Shown: piece after piece, positions 36,104 through 44,337 of the stretch
How positions within the stretch are numbered: position 1 is the first letter of the stretch
How the letters are laid out: each line of letters opens with the position of its first letter
Origin: Burkholderia ubonensis
GTDB lineage: Bacteria > Pseudomonadota > Gammaproteobacteria > Burkholderiales > Burkholderiaceae
Length of the DNA: 64,000 nucleotides
Assembly: GCF_902833085.1 (NCBI RefSeq)
Contig: NZ_CADFEB010000004.1
Location: forward strand, 248,001 to 312,000
Reading direction: 5' to 3'
Program-made: the position numbers and the translations under genes
The notes under the pieces: generated by a model
What the model was told of the DNA's origin: nothing
The model's input: the letters and a program-made list of their open reading frames with translations, nothing else
Databases searched by the model: none

Positions 36104-36170
36104 TGTCAAGCCGGATTTGACAGCTTGTTAAGGCGCGCTGGAATTGTCAATGAATCTCGATCAATCGAGA
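36104..36170. promoter_or_regulatory. Palindromes in the LysR-acyl-CoA operon divergent region (candidate operators)
   Basis: A TGTCAA-N7-TTGACA inverted repeat spans 36104-36122, with another TGTCAA half-site at 36145-36150. A second perfect palindrome, TCTCGAT-CA-ATCGAGA, spans 36155-36170. They fall between the divergent regulator and operon starts, where LysR proteins bind; direct binding is an inference. Confidence 0.5.
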
Positions 36171-36232
36171 ATCGTGTCATACCCGGCGGCTCGCCGGAGA
36201 CTTCTACCGATTTGCATGGGGCCCGAGACACG

Positions 36233-38359
36233 ATGAACGCATCCACCTCTCCCGATACCGGCACCGTCACGCACGAGCGGCGCGACAAGGTGCTCGTCGT
36301 CACGATCGACCATCCGCCCGTCAATGCGCTGTCCGCCGACGTCCGGCGCGGCCTTGCCGACGCGCTCGACGCCGCGCAGCGCGACGCCGCGATCCACGTG
36401 GTGCTGATCGTCGGCGCCGGGCGCAACTTCATCGCGGGCGCGGACATCCGCGAATTCGGCAAGCCGCCGGTGCCGCCGTCGCTGCCCGACGTGTGCGAGC
36501 GGATCGAGTCGAGCGCGAAGCCGGTCGTGGTCGCGCTGCATGGCGCGACGCTCGGCGGCGGCCTCGAAGTCGCGCTCGCCGCGCATTACCGGCTCGCGGT
36601 GCCGGGCGCGAAGCTCGGGCTGCCCGAAGTGACGCTCGGCCTGCTGCCGGGCGCGGGCGGCACGCAGCGCGCGCCGCGGCTGATCGGTGCGAAGGCCGCG
36701 CTCGACCTGATGCTGTCCGGCCGCCATGCGGGCGCGGAAGAGGCGCTCGCGCTCGGCCTCGTCGATCGCCTCGCGCACAGCGACGACACGCTCGCCGAAG
36801 GGCTCGCGTACGTGCAGGAGCTGCTGTCGCTCGGCGCGAGCGTGCGGCGTACGCGCGACGCGCAGGGGCTCGCGGACCGCGCGGCCGCCCAAGCCGCGAT
36901 CGACGCGGCGCGCGCCGAGCTCGCGAAGAAGTCGCGCGGGCTGTTCTCGCCCGCGAAGATCGTCGACGCGGTCGAGGCTGCGCTCACGCTGTCGTTCGAC
37001 ATGGGAATGAGGCTCGAGCGCAGCCTGTTCCTGCAGTGCGTCGACAGCCCGCAGCGCGCGGGCCTCGTGCACGCGTTCTTCGCGGAGCGCGAGGCGGCGA
37101 AGGCGCCCGAGGCGCGCCGCGCGAGCGCGCGGCCGGTCGAGCGGATCGGCGTGGTCGGCGGCGGCACGATGGGCGCGGGCATCGCGGTCGCGGCGCTCGA
37201 CGCGGGGCTGCCGGTGACGATGATCGAGCGCGACGACGCATCGCTCGCGCGCGGCCGCGCGCACGTCGAGAAGGTGTACGACGGCCTCGTCGCGAAAGGC
37301 CGGATGACGCCCGCCGCGCACGCGGCGCGGATGGCGCGCTTCAAGGGCAGCACGTCGTACGACGCGCTCGCGCAGGCCGACGTCGTGATCGAGGCCGTAT
37401 TCGAGGACATCGCGGTCAAGGAGGCCGTGTTCGCCGAGCTCGCGCGCGCGTGCAAGCCGGGCGCGGTGCTCGCGACCAACACGTCGTATCTCGACATCGA
37501 CCGGATCGCCGCGAGCATCGACCGTCCGTCCGACGTGATCGGCCTGCACTTCTTCTCGCCGGCCAACGTGATGAAGCTGCTCGAGATCGTCGTGCCGGCG
37601 CGCGTGAGCCCCGACGTCGTCGCGACCGCGTTCGAGCTTGCGAAGAAACTGAAGAAGACGCCGGTGCGCGCGGGCGTGTGCGACGGCTTCATCGGCAACC
37701 GCATCCTCGCCGTCTACCGCACCGCGGCCGACTACCTGATGGAAGACGGCGCATCGCCGTACCAGATCGATCGCGCGGTGCGCGCGTTCGGCTTCCCGAT
37801 GGGGCCGTTCCAGGTCGTCGACCTCGCGGGCGGCGACATCGGCTGGGCGACCCGCAAGCGCCGCGCGGCGACCCGCGATCCGCGCGCCCGCTATGTCGGG
37901 ATTTCCGACCGGCTGTGCGAGCGCGGCTGGTTCGGCCAGAAGACCGGGCGCGGCTACTACCTGTATCCGGACGGCGCGCGCACCGGCACGCCCGATCCGG
38001 AAGTGGAGGCGATCGTCGCCGACGAGCGCGCGAACAAGGGCGTCACGCCGCGCGCGTTCACCGACGACGAAATCCTGCGCCGCTATCTCGCCGCGATGAT
38101 CAACGAAGGCGCGAACGTCGTGCACGAGCGGATCGCGCTGCGCCCGCTCGACGTCGACGCGGTGTTCCTGCACGGCTACGGCTTCCCGCGTCATCGCGGC
38201 GGCCCGATGCACTACGCGGACACGGTCGGCCTCGCGAACGTGCTCGCCGACATCCGCGCGTTCGCGAAGGAGGATCCGCTGTTCTGGAAGCCGTCGCCGC
38301 TCATCGTCGAACTCGTCGCGCGCGGCGCGGACTTCGCCAGCCTGAACCGCCCCGACTGA
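36233..38359 (+). CDS. Bifunctional enoyl-CoA hydratase / 3-hydroxyacyl-CoA dehydrogenase (FadB/PimF-like)
   Basis: 708 residues with two enzymes of beta-oxidation fused. The N-terminal crotonase domain (about 1-190) has the oxyanion segments NFIAGADIREFG and HGATLGGGLEVALAAHYRLA. The NAD-binding hydroxyacyl-CoA dehydrogenase domain (about 300-480) begins with GVVGGGTMGAGIAVAALDAG and contains IGLHFFSPANVMKLLEIV. The two C-terminal dehydrogenase domains follow, with GVCDGFIGNRILAVYR. It is first in a tight operon with two acyl-CoA dehydrogenases and a CoA transferase. That set resembles pimeloyl-CoA or other dicarboxyl-CoA degradation clusters (pimF-type) more than classical fadBA, since no thiolase is present. 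Confidence 0.92.
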   Translation: MNASTSPDTGTVTHERRDKVLVVTIDHPPVNALSADVRRGLADALDAAQRDAAIHVVLIVGAGRNFIAGADIREFGKPPVPPSLPDVCERIESSAKPVVVALHGATLGGGLEVALAAHYRLAVPGAKLGLPEVTLGLLPGAGGTQRAPRLIGAKAALDLMLSGRHAGAEEALALGLVDRLAHSDDTLAEGLAYVQELLSLGASVRRTRDAQGLADRAAAQAAIDAARAELAKKSRGLFSPAKIVDAVEAALTLSFDMGMRLERSLFLQCVDSPQRAGLVHAFFAEREAAKAPEARRASARPVERIGVVGGGTMGAGIAVAALDAGLPVTMIERDDASLARGRAHVEKVYDGLVAKGRMTPAAHAARMARFKGSTSYDALAQADVVIEAVFEDIAVKEAVFAELARACKPGAVLATNTSYLDIDRIAASIDRPSDVIGLHFFSPANVMKLLEIVVPARVSPDVVATAFELAKKLKKTPVRAGVCDGFIGNRILAVYRTAADYLMEDGASPYQIDRAVRAFGFPMGPFQVVDLAGGDIGWATRKRRAATRDPRARYVGISDRLCERGWFGQKTGRGYYLYPDGARTGTPDPEVEAIVADERANKGVTPRAFTDDEILRRYLAAMINEGANVVHERIALRPLDVDAVFLHGYGFPRHRGGPMHYADTVGLANVLADIRAFAKEDPLFWKPSPLIVELVARGADFASLNRPD

Positions 38360-38389
38360 ACGTCGCCACGAATTCATTACGGATACCCG

Positions 38390-39598
38390 ATGGATCTCAA
38401 TTTCACTCCCGAAGAAGAAGCGTTCCGCGCCGACGTGCAGCGCTTCCTGCAAGAACGGCTGCCCGAGCGCATTTCCCGCAAGGTGAAAGGCGGGCTGCAC
38501 GTGACGCGCGACGACATGCGCGAATGGCACGCGATTCTCCATGCGCGCGGCTGGCTCGCGAGCCACTGGCCGCGCGAGTACGGCGGCCCCGGCTGGAGCG
38601 TCGCCCAGAAGTTCCTGTTCGACCACGAGTGCGCGCTCGCGGGTGCGCCGCGCATCGTGCCGTTCGGCGTGAACATGCTCGGCCCGGTGCTGATCAAGTA
38701 TGGCAGCGACGCGCAGCAGCGCTACTGGCTGCCGCGCATTCTCGACGGGTCGGACTGGTGGTGCCAGGGCTACTCGGAGCCGGGCGCGGGCTCGGACCTC
38801 GCGGCGGTGAAGACGAGCGCGGTGCGGGGCGTCGATGCGCAGGGCGAGCACTACATCGTCAACGGCCAGAAGACGTGGACCACGCTCGGCCACTACGCGA
38901 ACATGATCTTCTGCCTCGTGCGCACCGCGACCGACGTGCGCAAGCAGGAAGGCATCAGCTTCCTGCTGATCGACATGAACATGCCCGGCGTCGAGGTGCG
39001 CCCGATCATCACGCTCGACGGCGAGCACGAGGTGAACGAGGTGTTCTTCACCGACGTGCGCGTGCCGGCCGAGAACCTCGTCGGCGAGGAGAACCGCGGC
39101 TGGACCTATGCGAAGTACCTGCTGACCTACGAGCGTACCAACATCGCGGGCGTCGGCTTCTCGACGGCCGCGCTCGACCGGCTGCGCGCGGTCGCCGCGA
39201 AGGTGAAGAAGAACGGCCGGCCGCTCGCCGACGATCCGTTCTTCGCGGCGCGCGTCGCGCGCGTCGAGATCGAGCTCGACAACATGAAGACGACCAACCT
39301 GCGCGTGCTGGCCGCGGTCGCGGGCGGCGGCGCGCCGGGCGCGGAAAGCTCGATGCTGAAGATCCGCGGCACGCAGATCCGCCAGGAGATCACCGCGCTG
39401 ATGCGGCGCGCGATGGGGCCGTACGCGCAGCCGTTCGTGGATGAGGCGCTCGACGCGGATTACGACGGCGAGCCGGTCGGGCCGGAAGAGGCCGCGAGCG
39501 CCGCGCTGCAGTACTTCAACAACCGCAAGCTGTCGATCTTCGGCGGCTCGAACGAGATCCAGAAGAACATCATCGCGAAGACGATGCTCGGCTTGTAA
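38390..39598 (+). CDS. Acyl-CoA dehydrogenase, large-subunit (PimC-like) type
   Basis: 402-residue FAD-dependent acyl-CoA dehydrogenase. The FAD/substrate blocks WCQGYSEPGAGSDLAAVKTS and VNGQKTWTTLGHYAN and the C-terminal GGSNEIQKNIIAKTMLGL are intact. It pairs with the next gene, a second, more divergent acyl-CoA dehydrogenase 9 bp downstream. Paired long/short genes of this type occur in pimeloyl-CoA and steroid-side-chain degradation, where two subunits form a heteromer. It sits 30 bp after the FadB-like gene in the same operon. The acyl substrate cannot be read from the sequence. Confidence 0.92.
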   Translation: MDLNFTPEEEAFRADVQRFLQERLPERISRKVKGGLHVTRDDMREWHAILHARGWLASHWPREYGGPGWSVAQKFLFDHECALAGAPRIVPFGVNMLGPVLIKYGSDAQQRYWLPRILDGSDWWCQGYSEPGAGSDLAAVKTSAVRGVDAQGEHYIVNGQKTWTTLGHYANMIFCLVRTATDVRKQEGISFLLIDMNMPGVEVRPIITLDGEHEVNEVFFTDVRVPAENLVGEENRGWTYAKYLLTYERTNIAGVGFSTAALDRLRAVAAKVKKNGRPLADDPFFAARVARVEIELDNMKTTNLRVLAAVAGGGAPGAESSMLKIRGTQIRQEITALMRRAMGPYAQPFVDEALDADYDGEPVGPEEAASAALQYFNNRKLSIFGGSNEIQKNIIAKTMLGL

Positions 39599-39607
39599 GG
39601 AACGCTC

Positions 39608-40738
39608 ATGGACTTTCGACATACCGAAGACCGCCGGATGCTGGCGGACACGCTGAACCGCTTCATCGGCGAGCAGTACGCGTTCCCGGTGCGCGACCGC
39701 ATCGCGCAATCGGCGGCAGGCTTCGACCGGACGATGTGGGAACGCTTCGCCGAGCTCGGCGCGGTCGGCGCGCTGTTTGCCGAAGCCGACGGCGGCTTCG
39801 GCGGCGCGGGCTTCGACATTGCGGTCGTGTTCGAATGCCTCGGGCGCGGGCTCGTCGTCGAGCCGTTCCTCGGCACGCTGCTCGCGGGCCGCGCACTCGC
39901 GCTGGCCGGCGGCGACGCGCAGCGCGCGAAGCTCGGCGCGCTGATCGACGGCCGCGCGAGCGCCGCGTTTGCGCACGACGAGCCGGGCTCGCATTACGAA
40001 CTGACCACGGTGCGCACGCGTGCGCAACGGCACGGCGACGGCTGGGTGCTGATGGGCGCGAAGGGCGTCGTCGACCAGGCCGCGCAGGCGGCGTTCTTCG
40101 TCGTCAGCGCGCGCACGGCCGGCAACGACGACGATGAGGACGGCATCGGCCTGTTCGTCGTGCCGGCCGATGCGCCGGGCGTGTCATTGCGCGATTACCG
40201 GAAGATCGACGGCGGCCGCGCGGCGGAAGTGCGCTTCGACCGCGTCGCGCTGCCGGCCGACGCCGCACTCGGCGATCCGCATCAAGGGGCGGCGCTGCTC
40301 GAACGCGTGCTCGGCTACGGGCTGCTCGCGCTGTCCGCCGAAGCGCTCGGCGCGATGGACGTCGCGAAGGAGCACACGCTGGAATACCTGCGCACGCGCA
40401 AGCAGTTCGGGCTGCCGATCGGCAGCTTCCAGGCGCTGCAGCACCGGATGGCCGACCTGCTGCTCGAAGTCGAGCAGGCGCGCTCGGCGGTGATCAACGC
40501 GGCCGCGCAGCTCGACGCGCCGCGTGCCGTGCGCGAACGCGCGCTCTCTGCGGCCAAGGTCAGCGTCGGCCGGATCGGCACGCTGGTCGCGGAGGAGAGC
40601 ATCCAGCTGCACGGCGGGATCGGCATGACGTGGGAGCTGCCGCTGTCGCACTACGCGAAGCGCCTCGTGATGATCGATCACCAGCTCGGCGACGAGGATC
40701 ACCATCTCGCGCGTTACATCGCGCTATCGAAACAATAA
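39608..40738 (+). CDS. Acyl-CoA dehydrogenase, small-subunit (PimD-like) type
   Basis: 376 residues of the acyl-CoA dehydrogenase fold, less conserved than its upstream partner. DIAVVFECLGRGLVVEPFLG, the C-terminal RKQFGLPIGSFQALQHRMAD and ESIQLHGGIGMTWELPLSHY are recognisable. The usual central flavin-binding block is weakened, as in the small subunits of heteromeric enzymes. It is separated from the large-subunit gene by 9 bp and from the CoA transferase by 19 bp, so all are cotranscribed. A role as obligate partner of the preceding gene product is inferred from this pairing. Confidence 0.9.
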   Translation: MDFRHTEDRRMLADTLNRFIGEQYAFPVRDRIAQSAAGFDRTMWERFAELGAVGALFAEADGGFGGAGFDIAVVFECLGRGLVVEPFLGTLLAGRALALAGGDAQRAKLGALIDGRASAAFAHDEPGSHYELTTVRTRAQRHGDGWVLMGAKGVVDQAAQAAFFVVSARTAGNDDDEDGIGLFVVPADAPGVSLRDYRKIDGGRAAEVRFDRVALPADAALGDPHQGAALLERVLGYGLLALSAEALGAMDVAKEHTLEYLRTRKQFGLPIGSFQALQHRMADLLLEVEQARSAVINAAAQLDAPRAVRERALSAAKVSVGRIGTLVAEESIQLHGGIGMTWELPLSHYAKRLVMIDHQLGDEDHHLARYIALSKQ

Positions 40739-40757
40739 GCGGACGACGGAGGAGACG

Positions 40758-41969
40758 ATGATGGACCACGACACGCCCCGCGCGTTGCCGCTCGCCGGCG
40801 TCAAGGTGCTCGATTTCTCGCGCGTGCTGGCCGGCCCGTGGTGCGCGATGGTGCTCGCCGATTTCGGCGCGGAAGTGATCAAGGTCGAGCACCCGGCGCG
40901 CGGCGACGACACGCGCGACTGGGGCTTGCGGATCGGCCGCACCGAGACGACTTATTTCAACAGCGTGAACCGCAGCAAGCGGTCGATCTGCCTGGACCTG
41001 CAGACGGACGAAGGGCGGCGCGTCGCGCGCGAACTCGCCGCGCAGGCCGACGTGCTGATCCACAACTTCAAGCTCGGCGGCGCGGAGAAGCTCGGCCTCG
41101 GCTACGACGCGCTGGCCGCGCTGAACCCGCGCCTCGTGCACTGCGCGATTTCCGGCTACGACCGCTCGGGCCCGGAAGCGGGCCGCCCCGGCTACGACCT
41201 CGTCGTGCAGGGCGAGGCGGGGCTGATGGCGCTGAACGGCGAGGCAAACCAGCCGCCGCTGAAGTTCGGCGTCGCGGCGGTCGACCTGTTCACGGGAATG
41301 TATTCGGCGCAGGCGATCCTCGCCGCGCTTTACGAACGGCACGCGACGGGGCGCGGGCGGCGCATCGAGATGGCGCTGTTCGACTGCGGGCTGATGATCA
41401 CCGCGTACTACGGGCTCGACGCGCTGCTGATGGAACAGGACCCGCCGCGCTACGGCAACGAGCATCCGTCGATCGTGCCGTACGGCGTGTTCGACGCGGC
41501 CGACGGCCCGCTCGTGATCACGGTCGGCAACAACGCGCAGTTCGCGCGTTTTTGCGGCGCGATCGAGCGGCCCGATCTCGGCGCGGATGCGCGCTACCAG
41601 ACCAACCTCGGCCGTTCGGAGAATCGCGCGGCATTGCTGCCGGAGATCCGTCGCGAGCTCGCGCGCCGGCCGCGCGCGACGCTGCTCGCGGCGCTCGCCG
41701 ATGCGGGCATCCCGTGCGGCGATGTGCTCGGCCTGCACGAGGCGCTGACGTCCGAACGCGCGCGCGGCGCGGGGCTCGTCACGCGGCAGCCGCATCCGGT
41801 CGCGGGCGGCGTCGACGTGCTCGCGCCGCCGTACCGCTTCGACGGCGCGCGGCTGCCGGTGCGCGGCGCGCCGCCCGTGCTCGGCGCCGATACGGACGAC
41901 GTGCTCGGCGGCTGGCTCGGGCTGTCGGCAGACGACGTCGCAAAGCTGCGCGCGCAGCGCGTGGTCTGA
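40758..41969 (+). CDS. CaiB/BaiF-type (family III) CoA transferase
   Basis: 403 residues. Family III CoA transferases move CoA between carboxylic acids through an aspartyl-CoA thioester. The catalytic Asp176 lies in KFGVAAVDLFTGMYSAQAIL. The N-terminal Rossmann start (VLDFSRVLAGPWCAMVLADF) and FGAEVIKVEHPARGDDTRDW are typical. Two adjacent ATGs (40758, 40761) follow a strong GGAGGAGA site. Within this operon it would activate the acid that the dehydrogenases and FadB-like protein degrade. The donor and acceptor acids are unknown. Confidence 0.92.
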   Translation: MMDHDTPRALPLAGVKVLDFSRVLAGPWCAMVLADFGAEVIKVEHPARGDDTRDWGLRIGRTETTYFNSVNRSKRSICLDLQTDEGRRVARELAAQADVLIHNFKLGGAEKLGLGYDALAALNPRLVHCAISGYDRSGPEAGRPGYDLVVQGEAGLMALNGEANQPPLKFGVAAVDLFTGMYSAQAILAALYERHATGRGRRIEMALFDCGLMITAYYGLDALLMEQDPPRYGNEHPSIVPYGVFDAADGPLVITVGNNAQFARFCGAIERPDLGADARYQTNLGRSENRAALLPEIRRELARRPRATLLAALADAGIPCGDVLGLHEALTSERARGAGLVTRQPHPVAGGVDVLAPPYRFDGARLPVRGAPPVLGADTDDVLGGWLGLSADDVAKLRAQRVV

Positions 41970-42059
41970 ATCGATTTGTGCCGCCACGGCGCGGGCGGGC
42001 TGGACCGCGCGCCGATCGATTACACGACAACCTCGCCAATCGAGCGAGCAGGAGACACC

Positions 42060-42365
42060 ATGGAGACATCCGTCATCGAACAGGTCACGGCGCGCCGTGA
42101 CTACCAGCAGCTCGTGCGCGCGCGGCGCCGCTTCAGCTTCGTGCTGACGGCGCTGATGATCGCGACCTACTACGGCTTCATCCTGCTCGTCGCGCTTGCG
42201 CCGCGCGTGCTCGCGACGCCGCTCTACCGGGGCGCGACGACGACCGTCGGCATTGCCGCCGGCGTCGCGATCATCCTGGTCGCGATCGGCCTGACCGCGT
42301 GCTACGTGCTGCGCGCGAACCGCTCGTTCGACCGCGCGGTCGACGCGATTCTCCAGCGTTCGTGA
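42060..42365 (+). CDS. DUF485 family membrane protein
   Basis: 101 residues with two transmembrane segments (FVLTALMIATYYGFILLVAL and TTVGIAAGVAIILVAIGLTA) between charged ends; DYQQLVRARRRFSF at the start is the DUF485 signature. In E. coli the homologue YjcH precedes actP and is cotranscribed with it. The same order holds here, with actP starting 11 bp later. It may help assemble or regulate the symporter. A long ribosome site (AGGAGACACC) precedes the ATG. Confidence 0.92.
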   Translation: METSVIEQVTARRDYQQLVRARRRFSFVLTALMIATYYGFILLVALAPRVLATPLYRGATTTVGIAAGVAIILVAIGLTACYVLRANRSFDRAVDAILQRS

Positions 42366-42376
42366 CGGAGGCCATG

Positions 42377-44062
42377 ATGCGTCGTTCCTCATTCGCGCTT
42401 GGCGCGCTTTCCGTATTCGTTCCCGCCGCCGCGCACGCAGTGTCCGTCGCCGGGCCGATGCCCGACAAGGTCGAGCTGAACCCCGTCGCGATCGGCATGT
42501 TCTTCGCGTTCGTGTTCGCGACGCTCGCGCTCACCCGCTGGGCCGCGCGCCGTACACGCTCGGCGCGCGACTTCTACACGGCCGGCGGCGGCATCACCGG
42601 CCTGCAGAACGGCCTCGCGATCGCCGGCGACTACATGTCGGCCGCGTCGTTCCTCGGGCTTTCCGGAATGGTGTTCATGTTCGGCTTCGACGGGCTCATC
42701 TACTCGATCGGCTTCCTCGTCGGCTGGCCGTTCGTGATGTTCCTGATCGCCGAGCCGCTGCGCAACCTCGGCAAGTTCACGTTCGTCGACGTCGTCGCGT
42801 ACCGCTTCGCGCAGCGGCCGATCCGGCTGCTGACGTCCGCGAACGCGCTGACGATCGTCGTGCTGTACCTCGTCGTGCAGATGGTCGGCGCGGGCAAGCT
42901 GATCCAGCTGCTGTTCGGGCTGTCGTACGGCACGGCCGAGCTGATCGTCGGCGTGCTGATGGTGGTCTACGTGTTCTTCGGCGGGATGACCGCGACCACC
43001 TGGGTCCAGGTGATCAAGGCCGTGCTGCTGCTGTGCGGCGCGACGCTGCTCGCGTTGCTCGCGCTCGGCGAATTCGGCTTCAGCGTCGACGCGATGTTCC
43101 GCCGCGCGGTGGCCGTGCATCCGGGCGCGCTCGGCATCATGGGGCCGGGCAAGCTGATCCGCGATCCGGCCAACGCGCTGTCGCTCGGCATCGCGCTGAT
43201 GTTCGGCACGGCCGGCTTCCCGCACATCCTGATGCGCTTCTTCACGGTGCCGAACGCGAAGGAGGCGCGCAAGTCGGTGCTGTACGCGACCGGCTTCATC
43301 GGCTACTTCTACCTGCTGACGTTCGTGATCGGCTTCTCGGCGATCGTGCTGCTCGCGCAGCATCCGGAGTTCTTCCGGCTCGGCGCGAACGGCACGTTCA
43401 ACCTGACGCACGACCTGCTCGGCGGCTCGAACATGGTCGCGGTGAAGCTCGCGCAGGCCGTCGGCGGCAACTGGTTCTACGGCTTCATCGCGGCCGTCAC
43501 GTTCGCGACGATCCTCGCGGTGGTCGCGGGCCTCACGCTCGCCGGTGCAACGACGATCTCGCACGACCTGTATGCGCAGATGTGGGCGCGCGGCAAGCCC
43601 GACGAGCGCCTGGAGATGCGCATCTCGCGCGCGGCGACGATCGCGCTCTCCGCCGTCGCGATCGGGCTGTCGATCCTGTTCGAGCACGTCAACGTCGCGT
43701 TCATGGTCGGCCTCGTCGCGGCGGTCGCGGCGAGCGCGAATTTCCCGGTGCTCGCGATGTCGATCTTCTGGCGCGGGATGACGACCCGCGGGGCGGTGAT
43801 CGGCGGCAGCCTCGGGCTCGCGTCGGCGGTCGTGCTCACGCTGCTGTCGAAATCGGTGTGGGTCGACGTGCTGCACCATGCGCACGCGCCGGTGTTCCTC
43901 GACAACCCGGCGCTCGTGTCGGTGCCGCTCGCGTTCGTCGGCATCATCGCCGGCTCGCTGGCCGACCGCGGCGAGCGCGCGCGCCGCGAGCGCGACGCGT
44001 TCGCGCGGCAGGAGTTCTACGCGCAGACCGGTGTGCTGGCCGGGCAGGCCGTGCGGCATTGA
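42377..44062 (+). CDS. actP: Cation/acetate symporter family protein (SSS family)
   Basis: 561 residues, about 13 transmembrane segments, sodium:solute symporter family. A cleavable-looking N-terminus (FALGALSVFVPAAAHAVSVA) is followed by SSS core elements: DFYTAGGGITGLQNGLAIAG, DYMSAASFLGLSGMVFM and TAGFPHILMRFFTVPNAKEA. In E. coli ActP takes up acetate and glycolate. Placed behind an acyl-CoA degradation operon it may import the acid substrate. Two adjacent ATGs (42374, 42377) exist; 42377 is better spaced from GGAG. The last 29 codons are duplicated at 50376-50461, at the far side of the T6SS island. Confidence 0.93.
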   Translation: MRRSSFALGALSVFVPAAAHAVSVAGPMPDKVELNPVAIGMFFAFVFATLALTRWAARRTRSARDFYTAGGGITGLQNGLAIAGDYMSAASFLGLSGMVFMFGFDGLIYSIGFLVGWPFVMFLIAEPLRNLGKFTFVDVVAYRFAQRPIRLLTSANALTIVVLYLVVQMVGAGKLIQLLFGLSYGTAELIVGVLMVVYVFFGGMTATTWVQVIKAVLLLCGATLLALLALGEFGFSVDAMFRRAVAVHPGALGIMGPGKLIRDPANALSLGIALMFGTAGFPHILMRFFTVPNAKEARKSVLYATGFIGYFYLLTFVIGFSAIVLLAQHPEFFRLGANGTFNLTHDLLGGSNMVAVKLAQAVGGNWFYGFIAAVTFATILAVVAGLTLAGATTISHDLYAQMWARGKPDERLEMRISRAATIALSAVAIGLSILFEHVNVAFMVGLVAAVAASANFPVLAMSIFWRGMTTRGAVIGGSLGLASAVVLTLLSKSVWVDVLHHAHAPVFLDNPALVSVPLAFVGIIAGSLADRGERARRERDAFARQEFYAQTGVLAGQAVRH

Positions 44063-44065
44063 TTC
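43980..44065 (+). repeat. 86-bp direct repeat, copy 1 (3' end of actP, left boundary of T6SS island)
   Basis: Identical to 50376-50461 except for one base (A43995 versus C50391), at a constant offset of 6396 bp. This copy is the functional end of actP including its stop codon. Confidence 0.95.
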
Positions 44066-44085
44066 GTCTTTGGCAGTTGATGGTG

Positions 44086-44128
44086 ACGGAATCCCGGAAG
44101 ATTGTGGTCTTTCGGGATTCCGTTTTTG
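44086..44128 (+). terminator. Intrinsic terminator after actP
   Basis: A 15-bp stem (44086-44100 with 44109-44123, one G-U pair) around an 8-nt loop, followed by T residues. It differs from the terminator that follows the second repeat copy at 50478-50508. Confidence 0.85.
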
Positions 44129-44337
44129 GGGCGGAGCGTGCGGTAATGGTCGGGACAGACGGTACTTGCGACAGAGGTTGGCCGAATCATGTCTGGTCTG
44201 GTCGCGAATAGGACGAAGGCCACTCACAAATCCGGAGAGCCGAGTCCCGAAGAACCTCTACTTTCGAATTCGTCCAATAGACGTGGGTCTTGCAATAGTC
44301 AATCGTTGCTGCTGGGCGTTCAGCGAACAGCTTAACC

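Noticed and set aside
36161-40033. A 1290-codon open frame on the minus strand
   Set aside because: It lies entirely across the plus-strand FadB-like and acyl-CoA dehydrogenase genes, is Arg/His-rich and has no recognisable domain. It is a shadow of high-GC coding DNA.
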